Assembly: GCA_017405765.1 (NCBI GenBank)
Contig: JAFQZS010000006.1
Span: 1-46,936, forward strand
DNA: 46,936 nt
DNA from: Clostridia bacterium
GTDB taxonomy: Bacteria > Bacillota > Clostridia > Oscillospirales > RGIG577
Direction of reading: 5' to 3'
Position 1 is the first letter of the stretch. Each line of letters opens with the position of its first letter. Below, piece by piece: positions 16,294-25,572 of this stretch. The translations under genes and the position numbers were made by a program. The notes beneath the pieces are model-generated. The model saw nothing but the letters and a program-made list of their open reading frames with translations. It made no database searches and was not told where the DNA came from.

Positions 16294-17433
16294 ATGCCCC
16301 CTAGAAACAGAACTGCTGCAAGAGACAAGAGACGCCATGCGCGAAAGCGCGTGACGGCGGTGTTCAACGTCATAATAGTGCTGGCAATAGTCATTTCCGC
16401 CATAGCGGCGATATCCGCAGGCAGGGGACTTAATATAACAACGCCCGAAGGACCCGTTCAGGTCGACGAAGGCGATCCCGCGCGCATATCGATAGACGAT
16501 GCAAGCGCGAACAGAAAGCCGGGCGTATATAATATACTTGTATACGGGCGCGACAAGGTAGCAATGAACTCTGATACGATAATGGTCGTCAACCTTGACG
16601 CTACGTCGGGAAAGATAAACATACTGCATGTGCCGAGAGATACGGTATATCTTGACGATAACAACCGCCAGCATAAGATAAACTACGTTTATGCGACAAA
16701 AGGACGAGAGGGCCTGATAGCGGAGCTGCAGCAGCTTTTGGGCATACATATAGATAAGTATGTAAGCATAACTACGGACGCTTTCAGGGAAGTCGTAGAC
16801 ACGATAGGCGGCGTGGAGGTCGACGTACAGCAGGACATGCAGTATGAGGACCCGTATCAGGATCTCGTTATCGACATAAAGGCAGGCAGACAGGTGCTTA
16901 ACGGTGAAAAGGCCGAAGGCTTCGTGCGCTTCCGCTCCGGATATGCCGATGCGGACCTGGGCAGGATAAAGGCGCAGAAGCAGTTTATCGCGGCGTTTAT
17001 AAAGACAATGCTGAAGCCGTCGAACATAGTAAACGTATCGGATATCGCACAGATCGCGTTCGATCAGATAGACACGGATCTTGAGCGCGGCGAGTTCCTT
17101 TATCTTGCGCTTCAGTGCGCGACGATAGGCCTTGACGACGCTACGTTCTATACGATACCCGGCGAGAATTACGGCGCTAACTTTGCGATGTACCGTGATG
17201 AGGCCGCCGCGCTTATGAACGATTGCTTTAACGTATATACTACGCCGATAGAGTCGGATGATCTTGAAACGCTTGACTTTAAGCATCAGCTTCCGGAATC
17301 GGTAACGGATTATCAGGGCACCACGGCGCAGCAGTATGAAAATGAAACGGCGAGCGTAAGCTACGACGATTACAACGCCGGGTACGAGGATTCCTATATT
17401 GAAGGCTATGATTATGATGAGGATTATGAATAA
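16294..17433 (+). CDS. LytR-CpsA-Psr (LCP) family cell-wall ligase
   Basis: The 379-residue protein has one N-terminal membrane segment (about residues 19-43, preceded by many Arg/Lys) and an extracellular LCP domain. LCP enzymes transfer lipid-linked anionic polymers such as teichoic acid or capsule onto peptidoglycan. Domain marks are SDTIMVVNLD, followed by the basic motif HVPRDTVYL. The C-terminal 25 or so residues are very rich in Tyr, Asp and Glu, which is unusual and probably disordered. AGGAGG precedes the ATG. It sits between yqeK and rsfS, a common clostridial arrangement. Confidence 0.93.
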   Translation: MPPRNRTAARDKRRHARKRVTAVFNVIIVLAIVISAIAAISAGRGLNITTPEGPVQVDEGDPARISIDDASANRKPGVYNILVYGRDKVAMNSDTIMVVNLDATSGKINILHVPRDTVYLDDNNRQHKINYVYATKGREGLIAELQQLLGIHIDKYVSITTDAFREVVDTIGGVEVDVQQDMQYEDPYQDLVIDIKAGRQVLNGEKAEGFVRFRSGYADADLGRIKAQKQFIAAFIKTMLKPSNIVNVSDIAQIAFDQIDTDLERGEFLYLALQCATIGLDDATFYTIPGENYGANFAMYRDEAAALMNDCFNVYTTPIESDDLETLDFKHQLPESVTDYQGTTAQQYENETASVSYDDYNAGYEDSYIEGYDYDEDYE

Positions 17434-17481
17434 TAATATTGCGACGGCAACGTATTTTAATTATAATAAGGAGGTTATTTT

Positions 17482-17853
17482 ATGAGTACGGCTCCGCTTG
17501 ATATTTTAAAGTGTGCGCTTAATGTACTGGAAGCAAAAAAGGCAGACGAGATAGTTGCAATAGAGGTAACTAACGTAACGATAATTGCCGACTATTTTCT
17601 CATATGCTCGGCAAACAGCTCCACTCAGCTTAAGGCGCTTTATGAGGAGCTTGAATTTAAGTTAAAGCAGCAGGATATAGTTCCGATACACATCGAAGGG
17701 TCGCGCGAGGGCGGCTGGATAGTTTTAGACTACGGCTCGGTTATCGTGCATATATTCGAGCGTGAGCAGCGTGATTTTTACGATCTGGAGCGCCTGTGGG
17801 CCGACGGCGAAAAGATGGACATATCGGGTCTTATAGAAAAAAAGGACGCTTGA
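17482..17853 (+). CDS. rsfS: Ribosome silencing factor RsfS
   Basis: The 123-residue DUF143-fold protein binds ribosomal protein L14 and blocks joining of the subunits when nutrients are short. Signature stretches are [30 protein letters not shown] and [20 protein letters not shown]. Length and motifs are standard. TAAGGAGG precedes the ATG. It is followed by leuS after 43 bases. Confidence 0.96.
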   Translation: MSTAPLDILKCALNVLEAKKADEIVAIEVTNVTIIADYFLICSANSSTQLKALYEELEFKLKQQDIVPIHIEGSREGGWIVLDYGSVIVHIFEREQRDFYDLERLWADGEKMDISGLIEKKDA

Positions 17854-17854
17854 A

Positions 17855-17890
17855 CCTCGGGATAAACCCGAAGGAAACGGTTCATTCGGG
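17855..17890 (+). promoter_or_regulatory. Two alternative hairpins between rsfS and leuS
   Basis: CCCG at 17867-17870 can pair with the upstream CGGG at 17858-17861, within a stem running from CCT at 17855. Alternatively CCCGAA (17867-17872) can pair with TTCGGG (17885-17890). The two folds exclude each other. No T-run and no T-box signature is present, so control of leuS is only a possibility. Confidence 0.35.
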
Positions 17891-17896
17891 AAACAT

Positions 17897-20326
17897 ATGA
17901 CGGAAGGTGCGAAAAAACTTATGAATTATGATTTTAAAACCATTGAAAAAAAGTGGCAAAAAAAATGGCTCAGCGAAGGCACTTTTTTCGCTGAGACAAA
18001 TTCAAAAAAGCCGAAATACTATGTATTGATAGAGTTCCCATATCCGTCGGGAATGGGACTTCACGTAGGCCATCCGCGTTCCTACACTGCGCTCGACATC
18101 GTGGCAAGAAAGCGCAGGCTTGAGGGCTACAATGTGCTCTATCCCATAGGATGGGACGCTTTCGGCTTGCCTACCGAAAATTTTGCAATAAAGAATAAGA
18201 TACATCCGAAAAAGGTAACGCACGACAATATCGCGCGCTTCAGAAATCAGCTTCAGTCGCTCGGCCTTTCGTTCGACTGGTCGAGAGAAGTGGACACTAC
18301 CGATCCCGAATATTATAAGTGGACGCAGTGGATATTCTTAAAGATGTTCGAGCGCGGACTTGCCTATAAAAAAGAGATGAGCGTGAACTTCTGCACTTCC
18401 TGCAAAGTCGTGCTTGCCAATGAGGAAGTTATAAACGGTACGTGCGAACGCTGCCACAGCGAGGTAATACGCGCTCAGAAGAGCCAGTGGATGCTTAAAA
18501 TAACTGAGTATGCACAGCGCCTTTTGGACGATCTCGACGAGGTGGATTATATAGAGCGAGTAAAAACGCAGCAGCGCAACTGGATAGGCCGTTCGACCGG
18601 CGCGGAAGTAAAATTCGCAACATCCGCCGGCGACACGCTGCTTATATATACAACGCGCCCCGATACGCTTTTCGGAGCTACGTATATGGTAATCTCGCCC
18701 GAGCATCCGTATATCGAAAAATGGAGCGATAAGCTTACGAATATAGAAGAGATACACGCATATCAGAGAGAAGCCTCGAAAAAATCCGACTTTGAGAGAA
18801 GCGAAGTGGCAAAGGAAAAGACGGGCGTAAAGCTTGAAGGCGTTACGGCTGTAAATCCCGTGAACGGCAAAGAGATACCGATATTCGTATCCGACTACGT
18901 GCTCATGTCCTACGGTACGGGCGCTATAATGGCTGTTCCCGCGCACGACGAGCGCGACTACGATTTCGCAAAGGCGTTCGACCTTCCGATAATCGAAGTC
19001 GTGGCAGGCGGCGACGTTACAAAGGAAGCGTATGTCGATATCGCAAACGGCGTGATGATAAACTCGGGCTTCCTTGACGGACTTAAGGTACAGGACGCGA
19101 TAAAGACGATAATTGACTGGCTCCACGAGAAAAACCTGGGCGAGCCAAAGGTAAACTTCAAATTAAGAGACTGGGTATTCTCGCGCCAGCGCTACTGGGG
19201 AGAGCCGATACCGATAGTAAAGTGTGAAAAATGCGGATATGTGGCAATTCCCGAAAGCGAGCTCCCGCTCAGACTGCCCGAAGTGGAGTCCTACGAACAG
19301 ACAGATACGGGCGAGTCGCCGCTTTCGCTTATGACCGATTGGGTAAATACGACTTGTCCGCACTGCGGCGGCCCTGCAAAGCGCGAGACCGACACCATGC
19401 CCCAGTGGGCTGGTTCGTCGTGGTACTTCCTGCGCTATATGGATCCGCACAATCACGAGGCTCTTGCCGGAAAAGACGCGCTTACTTACTGGAACAGCGT
19501 AGACTGGTACAACGGCGGCATGGAGCATACTACGCTTCACCTGCTCTATTCGCGTTTCTGGCACAAGTTCCTTTATGATATCGGCGTAGTTCCTACGAAG
19601 GAGCCGTATAAGAAGCGCACCTCGCACGGTATGATCTTGGGCGAGGACGGCGAAAAGATGTCAAAGTCGCGCGGCAACGTGGTAAATCCCGACGATATAA
19701 TAAACGAATACGGCGCAGACACCATGCGTCTTTACGAGATGTTCATGGGAGATTTTGAAAAGGCTGCTCCGTGGTCGAGCCAGTCCATACGCGGATGCAA
19801 GAGATTTTTGGACCGTGTATTCGGCCTTTACGAGATGCTTTCGAACGAAGAAGGTTATTCGGCCGAGCTTGAATCAGTGATGCACAAGGCGATAAAGAAG
19901 GTATCTAACGATATAGAGATACTGAAGTTCAACACGGCTATCGCAGCGCTCATGTCGCTTTTAAACGATATTTATGCGAAAAAGAAGATAACCCGCGGCG
20001 AGATGCGGACGTTCCTTACGCTTTTGAATCCTTTTGCGCCTCACATAACGGAGGAGCTTTGGAGCATGGCGGGCTTCGAGGGCATGATAGCCGAGCAGTC
20101 GTGGCCCGAGTTCGACGAGCAGAAGACCGTAGACGAGAGCATAGAGATAGCCGTTCAGGTAAACGGAAAGCTTCGCGGCACGATAAAACTGCCGATAGAT
20201 TCGACGCAGGAGAACGCGCTTGCCCTTGCGTATCAGAACGAGGCGGTGAAGACCGCCGTTGAGGGCAAGAAGATCGTAAAGGAAATATATGTAAAGAATA
20301 AGATCGTAAACATCGTTGCAAAATAG
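17897..20326 (+). CDS. leuS: Leucyl-tRNA synthetase
   Basis: The 809-residue class I synthetase attaches leucine to tRNA(Leu). The ATP-binding motif [13 protein letters not shown] is at about residues 48-60, with HVGH replacing HIGH, and GEKMSKSRG is near residue 587. A zinc-binding insert with paired CxxC motifs (CTSC...CERC) follows residue 165, and the CP1 editing domain lies between about 220 and 400. The ATG at 17897 has a weak site; ATG at 17921, after GGAAGG, is a plausible alternative start giving 801 residues. It is the last gene of the smc-to-leuS run. Confidence 0.97.
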   Translation: MTEGAKKLMNYDFKTIEKKWQKKWLSEGTFFAETNSKKPKYYVLIEFPYPSGMGLHVGHPRSYTALDIVARKRRLEGYNVLYPIGWDAFGLPTENFAIKNKIHPKKVTHDNIARFRNQLQSLGLSFDWSREVDTTDPEYYKWTQWIFLKMFERGLAYKKEMSVNFCTSCKVVLANEEVINGTCERCHSEVIRAQKSQWMLKITEYAQRLLDDLDEVDYIERVKTQQRNWIGRSTGAEVKFATSAGDTLLIYTTRPDTLFGATYMVISPEHPYIEKWSDKLTNIEEIHAYQREASKKSDFERSEVAKEKTGVKLEGVTAVNPVNGKEIPIFVSDYVLMSYGTGAIMAVPAHDERDYDFAKAFDLPIIEVVAGGDVTKEAYVDIANGVMINSGFLDGLKVQDAIKTIIDWLHEKNLGEPKVNFKLRDWVFSRQRYWGEPIPIVKCEKCGYVAIPESELPLRLPEVESYEQTDTGESPLSLMTDWVNTTCPHCGGPAKRETDTMPQWAGSSWYFLRYMDPHNHEALAGKDALTYWNSVDWYNGGMEHTTLHLLYSRFWHKFLYDIGVVPTKEPYKKRTSHGMILGEDGEKMSKSRGNVVNPDDIINEYGADTMRLYEMFMGDFEKAAPWSSQSIRGCKRFLDRVFGLYEMLSNEEGYSAELESVMHKAIKKVSNDIEILKFNTAIAALMSLLNDIYAKKKITRGEMRTFLTLLNPFAPHITEELWSMAGFEGMIAEQSWPEFDEQKTVDESIEIAVQVNGKLRGTIKLPIDSTQENALALAYQNEAVKTAVEGKKIVKEIYVKNKIVNIVAK

Positions 20327-20350
20327 CATATGATGTTTTGAGAATTTGTC

Positions 20351-20379
20351 TTGACATAGAGATGCAGTTTCGGTATAAT
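20351..20379 (+). promoter_or_regulatory. Consensus sigma-A promoter for rpsU
   Basis: A perfect TTGACA (20351-20356) and a perfect TATAAT (20374-20379) are 17 bases apart. rpsU starts 70 bases further on. This is the best promoter in the window and fits a highly expressed ribosomal protein gene. Confidence 0.85.
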
Positions 20380-20448
20380 ACAATGTATAATGTAATGTAC
20401 CGCTTTAGCAATACATTACAGGCGTGAATGCGGAGGGGGTGTAATAAC

Positions 20449-20625
20449 ATGTCGGAAATAAGAGTAAAAGAGAATGAGTCTCTGGACAGTGCGCTTCGCA
20501 GATTCAAACGCCAGTGTGCGAAATCGGGAGTTCTTTCCGAGCTTCGTAAAAGAGAACATTATGAAAAGCCCAGCGTAAAACGCAAGAAGAAGTCCGAAGC
20601 GGCAAGAAAGAGAAAGTATAAGTAA
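20449..20625 (+). CDS. rpsU: 30S ribosomal protein S21
   Basis: The 58-residue basic protein contacts the anti-Shine-Dalgarno end of 16S rRNA. Family features are [17 protein letters not shown] followed by [19 protein letters not shown] and an Arg/Lys-rich tail. ATG at 20449 follows GGAGGGGGTG; an upstream in-frame ATG at 20428 precedes the site and is rejected. It has its own promoter and terminator. Confidence 0.97.
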   Translation: MSEIRVKENESLDSALRRFKRQCAKSGVLSELRKREHYEKPSVKRKKKSEAARKRKYK

Positions 20626-20642
20626 ACCTTTTACTTACGACA

Positions 20643-20675
20643 AAAAAAGCCCGTGCCTTATGCACGGGCTTTTTT
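20643..20675 (+). terminator. Terminator after rpsU
   Basis: GCCCGTGC (20649-20656) pairs with GCACGGGC (20662-20669), extended by A-T pairs and followed by TTTTTT. Confidence 0.92.
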
Positions 20676-20814
20676 ACTATGTATAAGCGTTTTTGCCTGT
20701 GCTGCGCTTTAATATTAAAAAACACGCGAGAATTTATAAAAGCAAAGCTTTTAAGTATCAAATCGCCTCCGGCGGGAAAAATAAGCGCGTATAAAACATG
20801 TCGGAGGTAAATAT

Positions 20815-22155
20815 ATGGAACGAAAAAGGATAAGGACGATATCTATCGTCGCGGCGGCGTTTGCCGTTTTGCTGGGAGCTTTTATATACCAGTTGGCGCT
20901 TGCGCAGACGTACAGAAATTATATAGTAAATCAGAACGCGCGTTCGTTTTACGATCTTATGGATTCGGTGAGAACGATAGATTCAAGTCTCGAAAAGGGC
21001 ATACACAGCTCGTCCGACGCCGAGCTTATCGCGTATTCGTCGGAGATATGGCGAGAGTCGGGCGGGGCGCAGGCAAATCTGTCATCCTTGCCGCTTTCGG
21101 GCGAACAGACACAAAAGGTCTCAAAATTCCTGTCGCAGACAGGCGATTACGCCTATATGCTTTCAAAAAAAGCGGCAGCCCATGAAGAGATAACAAAGGA
21201 GGAACAGGAAACGCTTGAACGCCTTTCCTCATACAGCAAAGCGCTGTTCGCTTCGCTGTCGGATATGGAGAACAGGGTAAGTCACGGGGAGCTTTCACTT
21301 ATGAAGACAAAGCTTCTCGGCGGATTTGAGAGCGGCGATATCGAGCTCAGCGAGGCGTGCGAGCCTGTCGTGGAGCAGTTCGCGGACTATCCGACGCTTA
21401 TATATGACGGGCCGTTTTCGGATCATCTTATGGACAGCGTTTCCGTTATGCTGGAGTCTGCGCCGGAGGTATCCGAGGACGACGCAAGGGCGGCAGCCGC
21501 GCGGGCAATGGGCGCAGATGTATCAGAGACGGAATACTGCGGCACAAGCGAGGGGAATATACCCGCATATTGCTTTAAGGTCTCTAAGGACGGCGCGGCA
21601 GTAAGCGCCGATATAACGAAAAGCGGCGGATATGTACTGTATGTATTAAACAGCCGCACGCCGGGCGAGGCTGTTTTATCGCCCGATGAGGCGCTTGAAT
21701 ACGCAAAGGCGTATCTTGCGGATCTGGGATTTACCGATATGAAACCAAGCTACTATATGAGCGATGCGGGCGTGTTTACCGCAAACTTTGCATGGGAGCG
21801 CGGAGATATAGTATATTACCGCGACCTTATAAAGGTGAGCGTCGCGCTTGACACGGGCGAGATAATGGGGGCGGACTTTACGGGCTATATAAAAAATCAC
21901 GATGAAAGCAGGGAGACTCTTTCGCCGTCTCTTTCGGAGGCCGAGGCGCGCGCGAGGCTGAGCGAAAGGCTTACGCCGCAGTCGCATGGGCTTTCTGTGA
22001 TCCCGACTGATTACGGCACAGAAGTGTTCTGCCATGAATTTTTATGCGCGAACTCCGACGGCCGAAGATATCTTGTGTATATTAACGACGAAACGGGAGA
22101 GCAGCAAAAAATATTCATGCTAATTGAATCTCCGAACGGCGTCCTTACGATATAA
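20815..22155 (+). CDS. ypeB: Spore germination protein YpeB
   Basis: The 446-residue protein has an N-terminal membrane anchor (about residues 11-29), a helical region, and C-terminal PepSY-like repeats (for example DEALEYAKAYLADLGF). YpeB is needed in spores for correct assembly and stability of the cortex lytic enzyme SleB. In Bacillus the two genes are adjacent, but no sleB gene flanks ypeB here. GGAGG precedes the ATG. Preceded by the rpsU terminator and followed by its own terminator, so it is probably monocistronic and expressed in the forespore; I could not identify a sigma-G promoter with confidence. Confidence 0.88.
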   Translation: MERKRIRTISIVAAAFAVLLGAFIYQLALAQTYRNYIVNQNARSFYDLMDSVRTIDSSLEKGIHSSSDAELIAYSSEIWRESGGAQANLSSLPLSGEQTQKVSKFLSQTGDYAYMLSKKAAAHEEITKEEQETLERLSSYSKALFASLSDMENRVSHGELSLMKTKLLGGFESGDIELSEACEPVVEQFADYPTLIYDGPFSDHLMDSVSVMLESAPEVSEDDARAAAARAMGADVSETEYCGTSEGNIPAYCFKVSKDGAAVSADITKSGGYVLYVLNSRTPGEAVLSPDEALEYAKAYLADLGFTDMKPSYYMSDAGVFTANFAWERGDIVYYRDLIKVSVALDTGEIMGADFTGYIKNHDESRETLSPSLSEAEARARLSERLTPQSHGLSVIPTDYGTEVFCHEFLCANSDGRRYLVYINDETGEQQKIFMLIESPNGVLTI

Positions 22156-22179
22156 GCTAAAGCAACAAAACGAATGATC

Positions 22180-22222
22180 AGCCGTTTTCCTGCTTTAAAG
22201 AGGCGGGGAGACGGCTTTTTTA
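22180..22222 (+). terminator. Terminator after ypeB
   Basis: AGCCGT (22180-22185) pairs with ACGGCT (22211-22216), with partial inner pairing, followed by TTTTTT. Confidence 0.65.
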
Positions 22223-22255
22223 ATTTCGCCGCACGCCAAAATACGGGCAATAATC

Positions 22256-22284
22256 TTGACATAGACTAAAAAAATGTATAAAAT
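22256..22284 (+). promoter_or_regulatory. Promoter for rny
   Basis: TTGACA (22256-22261) and TAAAAT (22279-22284) are 17 bases apart, leaving an AT-rich leader of roughly 110-125 bases before rny. The remainder of the 260-base gap between ypeB and rny shows nothing else I can name. Confidence 0.6.
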
Positions 22285-22400
22285 TAAAAAGTATAATGCT
22301 ATTGATGTACCGATATACTCTATAGATATTATAAATCATGCCGATTTTGTCATTTTTACTGTTTTGAAAATATTTTTAACAGAAAGGAAGGTGTTTTGCA

Positions 22401-23954
22401 ATTACAACACTGCATTTGGTAATAGCCATTGTTGTCACGGCGGCAGTTTTCGCGCTGGTGTTTTTTCACGTCGGTTCTTCGTACAGGAAAAAGACGGCGG
22501 AGGCTGAGATTGGAAGCGCCGAGGCAGAGGCGAAAAGGCTTATCAACGACGCAATAAAATCGTCGGAAAATAAAAAACGCGAGATGCTGGTGGAAGCCAA
22601 GGAAGAAACTCATCAGATAAAGCTCGAGCTTGAAAAAGAATTGAAGGAACGCAGAAGCGAACTGCAAAAACAGGAAAGAAGGATCATGCAAAAAGAGGAG
22701 TCCCTCGACAAAAAGATGGACAGCCTCGACAGAAAGAACGAAGTTCTTTCAAAAAAGATCCACGAAGCAGAGACAGAAAAAGAAGAAATCGACAACATAA
22801 AAAAACAGCAGATGTCGGAGCTTGAAAGGATTTCCGGCATAACTGCCGAAGAGGCAAAGGAATATCTTCTTCATAATATCGAATCTGAGGTGCGCCATGA
22901 GGCGGCCATGAAGATAAAGGACATTGAGACGAGACTCAAGGAAGAGGCCGACAGCCGCGCCCGCGATATTTTATCTACGGCGATCCAAAGATGCGCGGCT
23001 GATCATGCTTCTGAGGTTACTGTATCGGTAGTACCCTTGCCCAACGATGAAATGAAGGGCAGAATTATAGGCAGAGAAGGCAGAAACATAAGAGCGCTTG
23101 AAACGCTGACCGGAGTAGACCTTATAATAGACGACACGCCGGAGACGATAACAGTTTCAAGCTTTGACCCGATACGCAGGGAGATCGCAAGACTGTCGCT
23201 TGAAAAGCTAATATTCGACGGCAGGATACATCCCGCGCGCATCGAGGAAATGGTGGAAAAGGCGCGCAGAGAAGTTGACACCGTTATAAAGCAGGAAGGC
23301 GAGCGCGCGATCTTTGAGACAGGCATACACGGCATACATCCGGCGCTTATAAAGATACTGGGACGACTCAGATACCGCACAAGTTACGGACAGAACGTGC
23401 TCAACCACTCCATAGAGGTTTCGCATCTTGCAGGCCTTATCGCCGCAGAGATCGGAGCCGACGTTACCGTAGCAAAAAGAGCGGGACTTCTTCATGATAT
23501 AGGCAAGGCAGTCGATCATGAGATGGAGGGTTCTCACGTAACGCTTGGCGTAGATCTTGCCAAAAAGTATAAGGAGCACGCAGATATCGTCCATGCGATA
23601 CATTCGCATCACGGCGATATAGAGCCGCAGACGGTCGTTGCCTGCATAGTACAGGCGGCAGACGCCATATCGGCTGCAAGACCGGGAGCAAGACGTGAAA
23701 ATCTTGAAAATTACATAAAGCGTCTTGAACGTCTCGAGGAGCTTACAAACAGCTTTGACGGAGTTGAAAAATCATTTGCGATACAGGCCGGACGCGAGGT
23801 GCGCGTAGTTGTAAAGCCTGAATCGATAAACGACGACGATATGATAATCTTAGCGCGAGACATCGCAAAGAAGATCGAAAGCGAGCTTGAGTATCTCGGA
23901 CAGATAAAGATAAACATAATACGTGAAACTCGCGTCGTTGATTATGCAAAATAA
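22401..23954 (+). CDS. rny: Ribonuclease Y
   Basis: This membrane-anchored endoribonuclease initiates mRNA decay in Firmicutes. Domains in order are an N-terminal membrane helix, a long Glu/Lys-rich coiled coil to about residue 190, a KH domain with [15 protein letters not shown], and an HD domain with [15 protein letters not shown]. Length (about 512-517) is normal. Initiation is odd. The site AAGGAAGG ends at 22391, and the only in-frame codon at normal spacing is ATT at 22401; the first in-frame TTG is at 22416, 24 bases away. I mark 22401 as the tentative start; TTG at 22416 is the conventional alternative. ymdB follows after a terminator. Confidence 0.93.
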   Translation: MTTLHLVIAIVVTAAVFALVFFHVGSSYRKKTAEAEIGSAEAEAKRLINDAIKSSENKKREMLVEAKEETHQIKLELEKELKERRSELQKQERRIMQKEESLDKKMDSLDRKNEVLSKKIHEAETEKEEIDNIKKQQMSELERISGITAEEAKEYLLHNIESEVRHEAAMKIKDIETRLKEEADSRARDILSTAIQRCAADHASEVTVSVVPLPNDEMKGRIIGREGRNIRALETLTGVDLIIDDTPETITVSSFDPIRREIARLSLEKLIFDGRIHPARIEEMVEKARREVDTVIKQEGERAIFETGIHGIHPALIKILGRLRYRTSYGQNVLNHSIEVSHLAGLIAAEIGADVTVAKRAGLLHDIGKAVDHEMEGSHVTLGVDLAKKYKEHADIVHAIHSHHGDIEPQTVVACIVQAADAISAARPGARRENLENYIKRLERLEELTNSFDGVEKSFAIQAGREVRVVVKPESINDDDMIILARDIAKKIESELEYLGQIKINIIRETRVVDYAK

Positions 23955-23960
23955 GTGAAG

Positions 23961-24017
23961 AAAGAGCATGAAGGTAAAACAAAACTTCATGCTCTTTTGA
24001 TTTTTTTGTTTTTTTAA
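23961..24017 (+). terminator. Terminator after rny
   Basis: A 13-base perfect stem pairs 23961-23973 with 23985-23997 (arms AAAGAGCATGAAG and CTTCATGCTCTTT), followed by TTTTTTTG and a second T run. Confidence 0.88.
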
Positions 24018-24054
24018 TTGCAGTTTTAATATATAATAATATCAAGGTGATGAT

Positions 24055-24828
24055 ATGTTTAATATACTTGCGGTAGGCGATGTTGTAGGAAGCAGGGGGT
24101 GCGAGTTTCTGGACGCGCATCTTCGCGCCGTTAAGCGTTTTTACAAAGCCGACCTTACGATAGTGAACGGCGAGAACTCCGCGCCGGGAAACGGCATTAC
24201 GAAAAAGTCGGCCGAAAGCCTGTTTTTGGCGGGTGCGGATATAATAACTACGGGCAATCACGTTTTCGCGCGTCAGGAAAGCTACGATTATCTTGACGAG
24301 GCGCCGTACGTGGTGCGCCCCGCCAATTATCATAAGGACTGCCCCGGAAAGGGAGCGGCAGTATGGGACGCGGGCAGATTTACGGTAATGGTTGCAAATC
24401 TTGCAGGCACTGTATTTATGGAAAGCCTCGACAATCCGTTCCTTACGGCGGACAGACTTTTAAAGGAATACACCGACTGCCGCATAAAGGTCATAGACTT
24501 CCATGCGGAGACGACGAGCGAAAAATGCGCTATGGCGTATTATCTCGACGGCAGGGCAAGCGTGCTTTTCGGCACGCATACGCACGTACAGACGAACGAC
24601 GAATGCATATACCCCGGCGGACTGGGATATATAACCGATGTGGGCATGACGGGCGCGCAGTTTTCCGCGCTTGGCGTGGATCCCGCTCCTGTCGTGGATA
24701 AATTCATATATAAGATGCCGCGCAAATTCGTGACGTCGGAGAATCCGATAGTAATGGATATCGCCGTATTCGGCGTTGACGAGGCGACGGGAAAGACGGT
24801 TGAGGTGCTAAAGGAGCGCATAAGGTGA
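24055..24828 (+). CDS. ymdB: YmdB-family metallophosphoesterase
   Basis: The 257-residue cytoplasmic phosphodiesterase belongs to the YmdB family, which hydrolyses 2',3'-cyclic nucleotides and affects biofilm and motility decisions in Bacillus. Metal-binding motifs are GDVVGSRG near the start, NGENSAPGNGIT, TGNHVF, DFHAETTSEK and GTHTHVQTND. Order and length match the family. AAGGTGATG precedes the ATG. It lies just after rny, the conserved rny-ymdB neighbourhood, although a strong terminator separates the two. Confidence 0.95.
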   Translation: MFNILAVGDVVGSRGCEFLDAHLRAVKRFYKADLTIVNGENSAPGNGITKKSAESLFLAGADIITTGNHVFARQESYDYLDEAPYVVRPANYHKDCPGKGAAVWDAGRFTVMVANLAGTVFMESLDNPFLTADRLLKEYTDCRIKVIDFHAETTSEKCAMAYYLDGRASVLFGTHTHVQTNDECIYPGGLGYITDVGMTGAQFSALGVDPAPVVDKFIYKMPRKFVTSENPIVMDIAVFGVDEATGKTVEVLKERIR

Positions 24829-24849
24829 CGCGGGATCTCGGAGGTCAAA

Positions 24850-25260
24850 ATGAGATTGGACGGATTTGGATTGTTGGTCAACGATATGGCGAAGATGATA
24901 CGCTTTTACAGAGACGTTCTCGGCTTTGAGATAAAGGAAAGCGAGGACGCGTCGAACGTATATCTCGTAAAAGACGGGACATTGTTTCTTTTATTCGGCA
25001 GAAAAGATTTTGAAAAGATGACGAATAAAAGGTACGAATACGTAAAAGGATTAAACGGGCATTTTGAGATCGCACTTTACGTCGATACGTTTGACGAGGT
25101 GGACGCTGCGTTCAAAAAGGCAGTGGAAAGCGGAGCTTCGCCCGTTCTTGAGCCTGTTCTTGAACCGTGGGGACAGAGAACTTGCTATATCGCAGACCCG
25201 GAAGGCAACCTGATAGAGATAGGCTCGTGGAATAAACCTTATGAGAAAAAGGATCTCTAA
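24850..25260 (+). CDS. VOC (glyoxalase/bleomycin-resistance fold) family protein
   Basis: The 136-residue protein has the paired beta-alpha-beta-beta-beta layout of the vicinal oxygen chelate superfamily. Visible marks are LLVNDMAKMIRFYRDVLGFE at the start, a central VDTFDEVDAAFKKAVESGA, and the closing strand CYIADPEGNLIEIGSW with the conserved metal-ligand glutamate. Members include glyoxalases, dioxygenases and drug-binding proteins, so a precise function cannot be set. CGGAGG precedes the ATG, and the gene follows ymdB by 21 bases, suggesting co-transcription. Confidence 0.88.
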   Translation: MRLDGFGLLVNDMAKMIRFYRDVLGFEIKESEDASNVYLVKDGTLFLLFGRKDFEKMTNKRYEYVKGLNGHFEIALYVDTFDEVDAAFKKAVESGASPVLEPVLEPWGQRTCYIADPEGNLIEIGSWNKPYEKKDL

Positions 25261-25304
25261 GCCGATATATAATAGGCGCCGGCTATGATCGTGAGGAGAA
25301 AAGT

Positions 25305-25523
25305 ATGAAAAAAGCGCTGCTTATCGTCGGTATCATAATTATTATTGCAGGCGTTTTATCCCTGCTTTTTGCAGGACTGAATTTATTCGGATATTACAGC
25401 GTGCTTGACGGCTCGTCGGAGCTTTACGCCCGCCTTCATCAGCGGTCGATCATTTTTGCGGTCATCGGCATAGCTTTGGCGGTCATCGGCGCGGTGTGTC
25501 TAAGGATTCGTAAAAGAAAATAG
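25305..25523 (+). CDS. Small two-helix membrane protein of unknown function
   Basis: The 72-residue product has two hydrophobic segments, about residues 4-28 and 49-67, and a basic C-terminal end (RIRKRK). The loop between them is short and includes a Tyr-rich stretch. No family is recognised. GAGGAG lies upstream of the ATG, and the ATA/ATC isoleucine mix is like that of neighbouring core genes. It may be part of the ymdB-VOC transcript. Confidence 0.65.
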   Translation: MKKALLIVGIIIIIAGVLSLLFAGLNLFGYYSVLDGSSELYARLHQRSIIFAVIGIALAVIGAVCLRIRKRK

Positions 25524-25572
25524 GAGCGTTATTTTAAACTTTAGTATATAAGTGCAGGAAAGGAAAAAGCAT

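Noticed and set aside
16231..17286. A 351-codon open frame on the minus strand opposite the LCP gene
   Set aside because: It is a shadow of the LCP coding frame, with Tyr/Arg/Val-biased composition and no recognisable domain.
17854..17896. T-box riboswitch before leuS
   Set aside because: The gap is only 43 bases; there is no room for stem I or the TGGNACCGCG antiterminator motif.
18338..19126. A 262-codon open frame opposite leuS
   Set aside because: It lies wholly within the conserved synthetase editing region on the other strand; its composition is typical of an antisense shadow.
25273..25290. Terminator between VOC gene and small membrane protein gene
   Set aside because: GCGCCGGC is self-complementary but too short and is not followed by T.
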